Source of the DNA: CAG-1138 sp964495385
GTDB taxonomy: Bacteria; Bacillota; Clostridia; Christensenellales; CAG-917
Length of the DNA: 64,000 nucleotides
NCBI GenBank assembly: GCA_964495385.1
Contig: CAZBVO010000009.1
Span: forward strand, 5,176-69,175
Direction of reading: 5' to 3'
Positions 8,346 through 14,897 of the stretch are shown piece after piece. Both the position numbers and the translations under genes were made by a program. Each line of letters opens with the position of its first letter. Position 1 is the first letter of the stretch. The notes beneath the pieces were generated by a model. It was given only the letters and a program-made list of their open reading frames with translations. It made no database searches and was not told the origin of the DNA.

Positions 8346-8882
8346 TTAAATTTTCGTCTCTTTTTGAGTGTTTCCGAACATATCTTTTAAGCTCAGCACG
8401 CCGTTGTCGTACAACAGGTATCCACAGAAGCCGTCTTTTGGCAAGCTTGGCGAGCCCGGGTTTGCAAACACGTGCCCTTCACTGTCGGTTTTTATGAATC
8501 CGACGTGGAAATGCCCGTAGCACAAAAGGTCGAATTTGCCTTTCGGAAGCTGCTCGTCGTTATACTCGTGTCCGTGCGTAAAAAGCAGTTTTTTGCCGCC
8601 GTCATCGATTTCGAGCAACCCGTCAACGTATTTGAAATCGGAAATCATTTGGTCAACTTCTGCGTCGCAATTCCCTTTCAACACGGCCAAATTTGCCGTT
8701 TTGTTCAAAAGTTCGGCCACTTTAAGGGGCGCATATCCGTCCGGCAACGGGTTGCGAGGACCGTGATAATAAATGTCGCCCAAAAGGATAATGCGGTCGC
8801 AGTTTTCTGCGGCCGCCATTTCTGTTATCTTCTCGGCAACGGGATAAGCCCCGTGCAAATCGGATGCTATGAGAATCTTCAT
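8346..8882 (-). CDS. yfcE: YfcE/MJ0936-family metallophosphodiesterase
   Basis: A 178-residue calcineurin-like phosphoesterase. Metal-binding motifs appear in order: DLHG (8-11), GDIYYHGPRN (about 35-44), GNCD (about 70-73), THGHEY (about 101-106), YGHFH (about 122-126) and a late NPGSPSLP, which is typical of the YfcE group. The family hydrolyses phosphodiesters with Mn; the physiological substrate is generally unknown. Its ATG shares one base with the stop of the alcohol dehydrogenase gene (TAATG), so the pair is co-translated, although no functional link is obvious. Confidence 0.9.
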   Translation of the reverse strand: MKILIASDLHGAYPVAEKITEMAAAENCDRIILLGDIYYHGPRNPLPDGYAPLKVAELLNKTANLAVLKGNCDAEVDQMISDFKYVDGLLEIDDGGKKLLFTHGHEYNDEQLPKGKFDLLCYGHFHVGFIKTDSEGHVFANPGSPSLPKDGFCGYLLYDNGVLSLKDMFGNTQKETKI

Positions 8883-10096
8883 TATTCCGCCTTCGGCATC
8901 AACATGCGATACATGGTTTCGAGTTCGGTGATGCCCATAAGTTTAGGAACAGGATAAAGCGGGTTGGCTTCGGCGTACGCTCTCTTTGCCATGGTCGGGA
9001 TATCCTCTTCTTTGATTTCAGGAATAACGGTAGGAATGTTCATATCGGCGTTCATCTGTTTGATTCTGGCGATAACCGCTTCGCATTTTTCCTTGTCGGT
9101 AGGGCCTGCAGGAATGTTGCAGTAGTCGGCGATTTCGGCCATTTTCTTGTAGATGGTGGAGCCGTAGTATTCGAGAACGAACGGCAAAATTACGGCATTT
9201 GCCAATCCGTGCGGAACGTTGTACATACCGCCCAACTGGTGAGCAAGAGCATGAACGTATCCTACGTAAGCTCTGGTGAACGCACAGCCTGCATAGAAGC
9301 TGCCGATAAGCATGTTGTTTCTCGCTTCGATGTTGGTGCCGTCGGTGTAAGCGGTTTCGAGGTTTTCAAAAATAAGTTTGCAAGCCTTCAAGCCGTCTGC
9401 ATGAGTGCCTTTGGTGTTGCTGTTGCCCACCAATGCCTCTACTGCGTGAGTCAAAGCGTCCATACCTGTTGTAGCGGTAGTGAACGGACGGAGGCTGACC
9501 GTGAGAGACGGTTCCAAAACGGCATAGTCCGGAATCAAGTTAAGGTCGTTGATGGCATATTTTTCATGCGTGGTCGGATCGGAAATAACCGCCGCGATGG
9601 TTGCTTCGCTGCCGCTTCCTGCCGTGGTAGGGATTGCAAAGAACAACGGAAGACGATGCATAACTTTCAAAACGCCCTTAAGTTTAGGGATAGGTTTTTT
9701 AGGCCTTGCGAGACGTGCGCCCATACCTTTTGCGCTGTCCATCGAAGAACCGCCGCCCAATGCGATGATACATTCGCATCCGTTTGCCTTGTATTCGGCC
9801 AAAGCGTTTTCGACAACGTCGATGGTAGGATTTTGCACGGTTTTGTTGAATACGACGTATTCGATGCCGTTGTCGGTCAAACCTTTATACAAATTGTCGA
9901 GCATGTTGGTTTGGCTGATGTGCGGCCCCGTGACGATGATGGCTTTTTTAAGACCTTTGGCCTTAATGATTTCGCCGACTTTCAGAATGCTTCCTTCGCC
10001 TTCTAAAATTTCCGGCTTGCGCCACGGCATAAGGCCCGATGCTGCCTTAAAGCAATTTTGGAAAGTGCGATACCAACATTTTTGTAATACGTTCAT
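8882..10096 (-). CDS. Iron-containing alcohol dehydrogenase
   Basis: A 404-residue group III (Fe-dependent) alcohol dehydrogenase. NAD(P) binding is shown by GGGSSMDSAKGMGA (about residues 121-134) and TTAGSGSE. Metal ligands sit in GMDALTHAVE (Asp and His), HALAHQLGG and NVPHGLANA. The likely reaction is NAD(P)H-linked reduction of an aldehyde to an alcohol during fermentation, but the family also includes butanol, propanediol and lactaldehyde enzymes and I cannot choose. RBS is GGAGGG; the gene has its own promoter. Confidence 0.92.
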   Translation of the reverse strand: MNVLQKCWYRTFQNCFKAASGLMPWRKPEILEGEGSILKVGEIIKAKGLKKAIIVTGPHISQTNMLDNLYKGLTDNGIEYVVFNKTVQNPTIDVVENALAEYKANGCECIIALGGGSSMDSAKGMGARLARPKKPIPKLKGVLKVMHRLPLFFAIPTTAGSGSEATIAAVISDPTTHEKYAINDLNLIPDYAVLEPSLTVSLRPFTTATTGMDALTHAVEALVGNSNTKGTHADGLKACKLIFENLETAYTDGTNIEARNNMLIGSFYAGCAFTRAYVGYVHALAHQLGGMYNVPHGLANAVILPFVLEYYGSTIYKKMAEIADYCNIPAGPTDKEKCEAVIARIKQMNADMNIPTVIPEIKEEDIPTMAKRAYAEANPLYPVPKLMGITELETMYRMLMPKAE

Positions 10097-10132
10097 GATA
10101 ACCCTCCTCGGAGTACTTAATTTACAAATAAT

Positions 10133-10162
10133 ATTTTAGTACATATCTCCCCCGTTTGTCAA
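10133..10162 (-). promoter_or_regulatory. Promoter of alcohol dehydrogenase operon
   Basis: TTGACA (10157-10162), 18-base spacer, TAAAAT (10133-10138), minus strand. Confidence 0.72.
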
Positions 10163-10213
10163 CGGTTAAAAAAATTTTTAAGGCCGATTACGCAAAATAC
10201 TCCCCAAAACCCG

Positions 10214-10242
10214 TTGCCTCAAGCGGCATATCGGTATATAAT
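10214..10242 (+). promoter_or_regulatory. Promoter of peptidase T gene
   Basis: TTGCCT (10214-10219), 17-base spacer, TATAAT (10237-10242), 27 bases before the start codon. Confidence 0.8.
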
Positions 10243-10269
10243 GGTTGCATAAACCACACGAGGTGAAAC

Positions 10270-11484
10270 ATGAAAACCGTAACCGAAAGATTCTTGAAAT
10301 ACGTTTCTTACGACACTACTTCCGACGAAGAGTCCGACACTTATCCCAGCACGGCAAAGCAGCTGACTCTTTTGGCGGAACTTAAGCGCGAACTGGACGA
10401 ATTAGGGCTTGAAACACAGATGGACGAACACGGCTATGTAACGGCCACTCTTGCCGCAAACGGTACTTTATCTAGCAAAACTATATGCTTTATCTCCCAC
10501 GTTGATACAAGTCCTGCAGTGTCGGGTGCAAACGTAAAAGCGCAAATCGTCGACTACAAAGGCGGCGACGTATTGTTGAACAAGGACAAAAACATCGTGC
10601 TGTCCGCCGCCGATTATCCCGAAATCGAAAGCTACGTCGGGCAGAAAATAATCGTCACCGACGGCACCACTCTTTTGGGCGCGGACGACAAGGCCGGCGT
10701 TGCCGAAATCATGGCGGCAATGGATTATCTTACCAAACACCCCGACGTCGAACACGGCGAAATCAAAGTTGCATTCACTCCGGACGAAGAAGTCGGCGCA
10801 GGCGTAAAGTACTTTGACGCAAAAAGTTTCGGCGCAGACTTCGGCTACACCGTGGACGGTGGCAAGCTTGGCGAAATAGAATACGAAAACTTCAACGCCG
10901 CAGCGGCCACCCTGACCGTAAACGGCACCTCCATTCATCCCGGCGAAGGCAAAGGCAAACTGAAAAACGCCATAGAAATTTTTGCCGAGTTTCAATCGTT
11001 GCTTCCGCCCGAGCAAACACCTTTTTACACCTCGGGCTACGAGGGCTTCTTTATGACGTCTTCCGTTTCCGGCGGCGTCGAAAGCTTGACGGCCAAATAC
11101 ATCATCCGCGACCACGATCGCAAAAAATTTGAAGATAAAAAAGCATTGTTTGCCTCTCTTGCGGACAAAATCAACGACAAACACGGCCGCAACACCGCCG
11201 TTGCGACAATTTCGGACAGCTACTACAACATGTCCGAAATAATCAAAAACAACTTCCACCTTATCGAAAACGCAAAAACAGCAATGAAACAGGCCGGCGT
11301 GGATCCGATTATCGTCCCTATTCGAGGCGGCACCGACGGCGCAACTCTCAGTCACATGGGGTTGCCTTGTCCGAACCTTTCAACCGGCGGACACAATTTT
11401 CACGGTCGATTCGAATACATCCCCGTTCCGTCAATGGAAAAAATGGTTGAGGTGATTTTGAATCTTGTACAACTATACAAATAA
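10270..11484 (+). CDS. pepT: Peptidase T (tripeptide aminopeptidase)
   Basis: A cytosolic M20B zinc peptidase that removes N-terminal residues from tripeptides. At 404 residues it has the usual length. Dinuclear zinc ligands are visible in order: SHVDTSP (His), LLGADDKAG (bridging Asp), TPDEEVG (general base Glu and ligand Glu), YTVDGG (Asp) and STGGHNFHG (His). The dimerisation lid lies between about residues 205 and 320. The start follows an ACGAGGTG site. It is monocistronic, with a promoter and terminator of its own. The region behind it is transcribed in the opposite direction by a cyclic-di-GMP riboswitch RNA. Confidence 0.95.
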   Translation: MKTVTERFLKYVSYDTTSDEESDTYPSTAKQLTLLAELKRELDELGLETQMDEHGYVTATLAANGTLSSKTICFISHVDTSPAVSGANVKAQIVDYKGGDVLLNKDKNIVLSAADYPEIESYVGQKIIVTDGTTLLGADDKAGVAEIMAAMDYLTKHPDVEHGEIKVAFTPDEEVGAGVKYFDAKSFGADFGYTVDGGKLGEIEYENFNAAAATLTVNGTSIHPGEGKGKLKNAIEIFAEFQSLLPPEQTPFYTSGYEGFFMTSSVSGGVESLTAKYIIRDHDRKKFEDKKALFASLADKINDKHGRNTAVATISDSYYNMSEIIKNNFHLIENAKTAMKQAGVDPIIVPIRGGTDGATLSHMGLPCPNLSTGGHNFHGRFEYIPVPSMEKMVEVILNLVQLYK

Positions 11485-11496
11485 ACCAAAAGAAAA

Positions 11497-11523
11497 GCGG
11501 CAGCAATTAAGCTGTCGCTTTTT
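11497..11523 (+). terminator. Terminator of pepT
   Basis: Stem gcggcagc/gctgtcgc (one G-U pair), loop aattaa, followed by T5. The A-rich 5' flank would let it also act on RNA arriving from the minus strand. Confidence 0.8.
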
Positions 11524-11524
11524 A

Positions 11525-11663
11525 CGACCTACTGGTCGCAGAGGGGTCCTTTCGGGGCCGACAAAATAGGATTTTTGTCGGCCGTATGTAAAAAATAAAA
11601 CACTTCAAAATAAACAAAATCTGCCGACTCTGCGACAGAAAAAACCCTGTTTACGTCAGAGGA
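11525..11663 (-). other. Structured RNA tail without a gene behind the c-di-GMP aptamer
   Basis: Between pepT and the riboswitch no reading frame with an RBS is visible. On the minus strand there is a bulged stem (CCTCTG with CAGGG) followed by T6 at about 11637-11662, a possible riboswitch terminator. It is followed by a 10-bp hairpin (GCCGACAAAA pairing across ATCC), and by smaller hairpins GGCCCCGAAAGGACCCC and CGACC-AGTA-GGTCG. Confidence 0.45.
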
Positions 11664-11735
11664 CGGCAACCGGCTGTCATACCTTTCGGCTTAGACCCTG
11701 TGGCTTTGCGTCGCCGCCTTTCGACGGTTTTGCCG
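11664..11735 (-). promoter_or_regulatory. Cyclic-di-GMP-I (GEMM-I) riboswitch aptamer
   Basis: The minus strand shows the diagnostic GEMM-I order: CGGCAAAACC opening P1, a GAAA tetraloop hairpin, GACGCAAAGCCAC (11712-11700), AGGGTCTAAG, a receptor hairpin with GAAA, ATGACAGCCGGTTGCC closing P1. These are the conserved G-binding and tetraloop/receptor elements of the class. No minus-strand gene lies downstream until 10096, beyond pepT, so the regulated product is not a normal mRNA. Confidence 0.93.
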
Positions 11736-11749
11736 ATATTCATAGTTTT

Positions 11750-11778
11750 ATTATAAGCAACCGCACCGACGTTGTCAA
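11750..11778 (-). promoter_or_regulatory. Perfect consensus promoter of c-di-GMP riboswitch RNA
   Basis: TTGACA (11773-11778), 17-base spacer, TATAAT (11750-11755) on the minus strand; initiation near 11743, eight bases before the aptamer. Confidence 0.88.
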
Positions 11779-11801
11779 TAATTTTTTAAACATTTGTGTT
11801 T

Positions 11802-11832
11802 AAAAAATGCGACGGAAAATTCCGTCGCATTT
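11802..11832 (-). terminator. Terminator of LRR lipoprotein gene
   Basis: A 13-bp perfect stem with a 2-base loop (11805-11832) is followed on the minus strand by T6. It separates the lipoprotein mRNA from the riboswitch promoter. Confidence 0.9.
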
Positions 11833-11853
11833 GATTTTATTTTTCTTCTGCTT

Positions 11854-12822
11854 TTATTTTTCTTCTTCGGTCGGGGTGATTATTTCGATTTCGGACAAGG
11901 CCTTGCCGTTGACCGTCACGCTTTCAGGGCAGTTGCCGAACACAATGGCCAGCATGCCGAATTCACAATCGGACGAAACTTTCACCGTTTGCAATTTTTC
12001 GCATCCGTAAAATGCGCCGAGGCCGACTTTTTTTGCCGACGATGCGGTGACGGAGGTGAGATTTGTGCAGCCCGAGAAGCAATCGACAGGAATAGACGTT
12101 ACCTTTGACGGCAAAGTGATTTTTTCAATGCCCGAGTTCATAAAGCATGCCGTGCCGAGTTCGCTGACCGTTTTAGGAATATCAATCGACTCAAGAGCGA
12201 AGCAATCCTCAAACGTGCTGACGCCAAGGTAAACAAGCTGGGACGGAAGCGTCACGCTTGCAAGAGATTCACATCCCGAAAAAGTGCTGCCGTAAAGTCG
12301 AGTTACGCTTTCAGGCACCGCAATGGACGTCAATTTTTTGCAATCACGGAATGCGCTTGCCGCGATTTTTGTGATTTTTGAAGTCAAATTTACCGTTTGA
12401 AGGTTTTCGCAACCGCAAAACGCCCTCTTTTTTATCAGCCTGAAGCTGTCACCCAGGGTGATTTTGGTGATGGTGGTGTCGTTTCTGAACGCACCCTGCG
12501 CTATGCCGATAACCGGAAGTTTGTTGTAAACGCTCGGGAAAATAATCTCTGTAGGTCTGGCATCCTTGTCGCTCCATCCGGTGATCATGTAGCCCTTGCT
12601 TTTGGAGTTGCCGAACAGCTCGAAAGTGAAATATCCGACGTCGGTTGCATTAGGATCGTTTTCGGCGGAAGCAGGGATATCGACGTCGTCATCCTCGGCA
12701 TCCGAGCCGTACGTCCCCGTCTGAACGGGACCGACCTCTGTGGACTTGTCGTCGCAAGCCGCAAAAGCCAACACGCCCAGCACAAGCGTAAGCATCAAAA
12801 TTATGGCCGTAAGTTTTTTCAT
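11854..12822 (-). CDS. Lipoprotein with BspA-type leucine-rich repeats
   Basis: A 322-residue surface lipoprotein. The signal peptide ends in the lipobox LAFAAC at about residue 23, followed by an acidic linker to about residue 60. From about residue 95 the LRR_5 pattern repeats every 22-24 residues (IAQGAFRNDTTITKITLGD, RAFCGCENLQTVNLTS, SAFRDCKKLTSIAVPES, and so on), around eight copies. BspA-like repeats mediate adhesion and protein binding in several gut and oral bacteria; the ligand here is unknown. The same repeat type ends the large lipoprotein at 33.7-37.5 kb. Confidence 0.88.
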   Translation of the reverse strand: MKKLTAIILMLTLVLGVLAFAACDDKSTEVGPVQTGTYGSDAEDDDVDIPASAENDPNATDVGYFTFELFGNSKSKGYMITGWSDKDARPTEIIFPSVYNKLPVIGIAQGAFRNDTTITKITLGDSFRLIKKRAFCGCENLQTVNLTSKITKIAASAFRDCKKLTSIAVPESVTRLYGSTFSGCESLASVTLPSQLVYLGVSTFEDCFALESIDIPKTVSELGTACFMNSGIEKITLPSKVTSIPVDCFSGCTNLTSVTASSAKKVGLGAFYGCEKLQTVKVSSDCEFGMLAIVFGNCPESVTVNGKALSEIEIITPTEEEK

Positions 12823-12865
12823 ACTTTACCCTCATCTAAATAGCTTTTTATGTTTGGTTTACACC

Positions 12866-12880
12866 TATACATTATGTATA
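12866..12880. promoter_or_regulatory. Inverted repeat upstream of LRR lipoprotein
   Basis: TATACAT-T-ATGTATA is a perfect 7+7 inverted repeat about 45 bases ahead of the minus-strand lipoprotein start. It may be an operator over a weak -10 region; no clean -35/-10 pair could be assigned. Confidence 0.4.
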
Positions 12881-12939
12881 TTAACACAACGTCGAACCAA
12901 AAGTCAAGGGGACGGCTGAAAATCGCTTCTTCGGGGTGC

Positions 12940-12963
12940 AAAAAACCCTCGCGGATGCGAGGG
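12940..12963 (-). terminator. Terminator of acyl carrier protein gene
   Basis: On the minus strand the stem CCCTCGC/GCGAGGG with loop ATCC is followed by T6. Confidence 0.9.
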
Positions 12964-12970
12964 CTGAATG

Positions 12971-13198
12971 CTAAATTGATTTTTCGATATACTTTACGAC
13001 GTCGCCGACGGTTTTGAAACCGTGCACGTCATCGTCTTCGATTGTGATGTCCCATTCGTTTTCGACATCCATAAGCATGCCGACGATTTCCAACGAATCG
13101 GCGCCGAGATCCCTGATAATGTCGGACTCCGGCGTAATTTTTGCCTTGTCCAACCCGAGTTGCTCGGCAAGCATATCTCTAAGTTTTTCGAATACCAT
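12971..13198 (-). CDS. acpP: Acyl carrier protein
   Basis: A 75-residue acidic carrier whose GADSLEIV motif places the 4'-phosphopantetheine attachment serine at residue 35. The start is the ATG at 13198 behind GGGGAGG; a longer frame upstream runs through the promoter and is not real. It carries growing acyl chains on the phosphopantetheine thiol. A phosphopantetheinyl transferase lies just upstream on the same strand and is the obvious activating enzyme. No fatty acid or polyketide synthase genes are near, so whether this is the housekeeping carrier or a dedicated one is open. Confidence 0.93.
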   Translation of the reverse strand: MVFEKLRDMLAEQLGLDKAKITPESDIIRDLGADSLEIVGMLMDVENEWDITIEDDDVHGFKTVGDVVKYIEKSI

Positions 13199-13227
13199 AA
13201 CAAATACCTCCCCAAAAACTATGGTCC

Positions 13228-13256
13228 ATTTTACAATAATCCGCAAAATCTGTCAA
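13228..13256 (-). promoter_or_regulatory. Promoter of acyl carrier protein gene
   Basis: TTGACA (13251-13256), 17-base spacer, TAAAAT (13228-13233), minus strand. Confidence 0.82.
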
Positions 13257-13308
13257 CGATTTTCGACAACTGTGCGGTAAACGACGAGAATTTTGCGGTT
13301 ATTAGAGG

Positions 13309-13833
13309 TTATTCGACGTCGGTGAACACGATTTCTTGCGGAACGGACGCAATGGCACCCTTGTATCCCTCGATGAAATCAACGGACGTCAATTCGATTT
13401 TTTCGCCCTCGTATTCAATCGGCAGGGTAACGTCGATTTTTGTCAAACCGCCGATGCCGTCGGCCGTATATTTCAAAAACGCCTCTTTTTTGGTCCAGAC
13501 GGAAAAATAATTTTCCTTGCTGTCGCAAGCCGCAACCTCGCCGCCCGTAAACCACCTTTTTGCCATGGCCTCGTAGTCGACGTCCTTGATTTTTTCGATA
13601 TCGCAACCGACCTCCGAATCGCTCATGGCCAACATCGCAACGTCGCCGCTGTGCGAAAGGCTGAACCTTATTTCGGGATGCCCCTCGAAATACGGCTTCC
13701 CGTTTTTGCCCGACGCTTCGGTCGGCGACGGAGCCTTATCCTTGCCCTCGAAGTCGAGATAACGGACAAAGCACTCCTCGATAAATTCTCTTCTATGTTC
13801 CTTGCTGTAGTTTCTTTTTATAAATACCAGCAT
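13309..13833 (-). CDS. Sfp/AcpT-type 4'-phosphopantetheinyl transferase
   Basis: A 174-residue enzyme that moves phosphopantetheine from CoA onto carrier-protein serines. Motifs of the Sfp superfamily appear in order: GKPYF (about 45-49), RFSLSHSG (about 56-63), VGCDIE with the Mg-binding Asp and Glu (about 76-81), and WTKKEAFLKYT (about 113-123). It is shorter than Bacillus Sfp (about 224) and nearer the compact AcpT-like forms. The acyl carrier gene follows after 110 bases with its own promoter. RBS is AAAGGGGG. Confidence 0.9.
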   Translation of the reverse strand: MLVFIKRNYSKEHRREFIEECFVRYLDFEGKDKAPSPTEASGKNGKPYFEGHPEIRFSLSHSGDVAMLAMSDSEVGCDIEKIKDVDYEAMAKRWFTGGEVAACDSKENYFSVWTKKEAFLKYTADGIGGLTKIDVTLPIEYEGEKIELTSVDFIEGYKGAIASVPQEIVFTDVE

Positions 13834-13862
13834 AGCGGCCCCCTTTGGTTTCAGATAGAACC

Positions 13863-13891
13863 ATTATATCACCCGAGCCGCCCGATTGCAA
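13863..13891 (-). promoter_or_regulatory. Promoter of phosphopantetheinyl transferase gene
   Basis: TTGCAA (13886-13891), 17-base spacer, TATAAT (13863-13868), minus strand, in the 68-base gap behind the permease gene. Confidence 0.8.
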
Positions 13892-13901
13892 GGCTTGGAC
13901 G

Positions 13902-14255
13902 TTATTTTGCGGTAAAAAATCCGGCCACACCCAAAAACGCCAAAAACAAACCGAAATACCTGCCGAGGTTTTCTGCCGACACGTTTTTTGCCAAAACGCT
14001 GCCCGCAATCGCCGCGGCCACTCCCCCGACAAGCAAAAGCCACGCACCTTTCATCTTGACCAGTCCGCCTGCTGCGTGAACCGCCAAAGCCGCACCGCTC
14101 ATCGGCACAAAGGACACCAAATTTATCAACTGCGCCGCCCTCTGTTCGGTTTTCAAAAGATACACCGCCAGCGGAATAAGCAAGGTTCCGCCACCCATTC
14201 CCATGCCTCCCATAAGGCCGCCGAGCAATCCTACCAAAATATACAAAACAACCAT
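13902..14255 (-). CDS. Half-size TauE/SafE (TSUP) permease, second half
   Basis: 117 residues with about four hydrophobic segments. It opens with the TSUP pattern GLLGGLMGGMGMGGGTLLIPLAV and QRAAQLINLVSFVPMSGAALAVH. Full TSUP proteins are about 250 residues with two such repeats; this is one repeat only, starting cleanly behind AAAGGTGG. The partner half lies 46 bases upstream. The two probably form a heterodimer exporting or importing an organosulfur or carboxylate anion; the substrate is not readable. Confidence 0.82.
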   Translation of the reverse strand: MVVLYILVGLLGGLMGGMGMGGGTLLIPLAVYLLKTEQRAAQLINLVSFVPMSGAALAVHAAGGLVKMKGAWLLLVGGVAAAIAGSVLAKNVSAENLGRYFGLFLAFLGVAGFFTAK

Positions 14256-14301
14256 AAACCACCTTTACGCAAACAATTTCAGAACCTAATCTGCCGTTTT
14301 G

Positions 14302-14697
14302 TTATCTAAAAAACATTTTCAGTCCTGCGCCAATCATAACCAGATTAAACAAAAAACGCACAATTTTTTCCGGCAGAATCTTAAGCAAAACCGCACCTAT
14401 AACACCGCCCGCGGTAACCGCCGCCACTATCCACAAACCGCCGTCCACAAAGCTTATTCCCGTCTTGAAATAAACCCTCAAACTGACCAGCGTCAGCGGA
14501 AGCATAACCGCCAATGCCGTTGCGTGTGCCTGTTTATCTCCGAGCTTTGCCACCAAACAAAGAAACGGCACCGCCAACAATCCGCCACCTCCGCCGAAAA
14601 ATCCGTTCACAAAGCCGCACACCGTGCCGCACAACAGCTCGAACAGCCGTTTGAACACGACTTGGGCGGTAGATATTTTTGCAAATTTACTTCTCAT
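14302..14697 (-). CDS. Half-size TauE/SafE (TSUP) permease, first half
   Basis: 131 residues from the ATG at 14697, with four hydrophobic segments and the TSUP motif GFVNGFFGGGGGLLAVPFL followed by HATALAVMLPLTLVSL. As with the gene behind it, only one of the family's two repeats is present. The start is uncertain: the ATG has no clear RBS, and a GTG at 14754 sits inside a GAGGTG with no spacing. Because both halves are intact frames with their own stops, this looks like a genuine two-gene transporter and not a broken gene. Confidence 0.8.
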   Translation of the reverse strand: MRSKFAKISTAQVVFKRLFELLCGTVCGFVNGFFGGGGGLLAVPFLCLVAKLGDKQAHATALAVMLPLTLVSLRVYFKTGISFVDGGLWIVAAVTAGGVIGAVLLKILPEKIVRFLFNLVMIGAGLKMFFR

Positions 14698-14764
14698 AAG
14701 GCTATTTTGTTGCGTTTTTTGTTTTTTATTTAGGAAGGTTTGAACGATATGCACCTCAAATTGT

Positions 14765-14793
14765 TTGCCAAACGTGTTTTTTTGGTATATAAT
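14765..14793 (+). promoter_or_regulatory. Promoter of giant lipoprotein gene
   Basis: TTGCCA (14765-14770), 17-base spacer, TATAAT (14788-14793), about 100 bases before the start. Confidence 0.8.
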
Positions 14794-14897
14794 TGTTTGA
14801 GTTATTGTGGAATACTGTTTAATTTAAATAGAAATTTAAGTATTGCATTTTAAAATTTAGATAACAATAAAGCATATCAAAGCAAACAGGAGACAAA

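Noticed and set aside
11651..11743. 31-codon frame starting exactly at the predicted 5' end of the c-di-GMP RNA
   Set aside because: It has no RBS, its codons are the conserved aptamer bases, and translation would destroy the fold.
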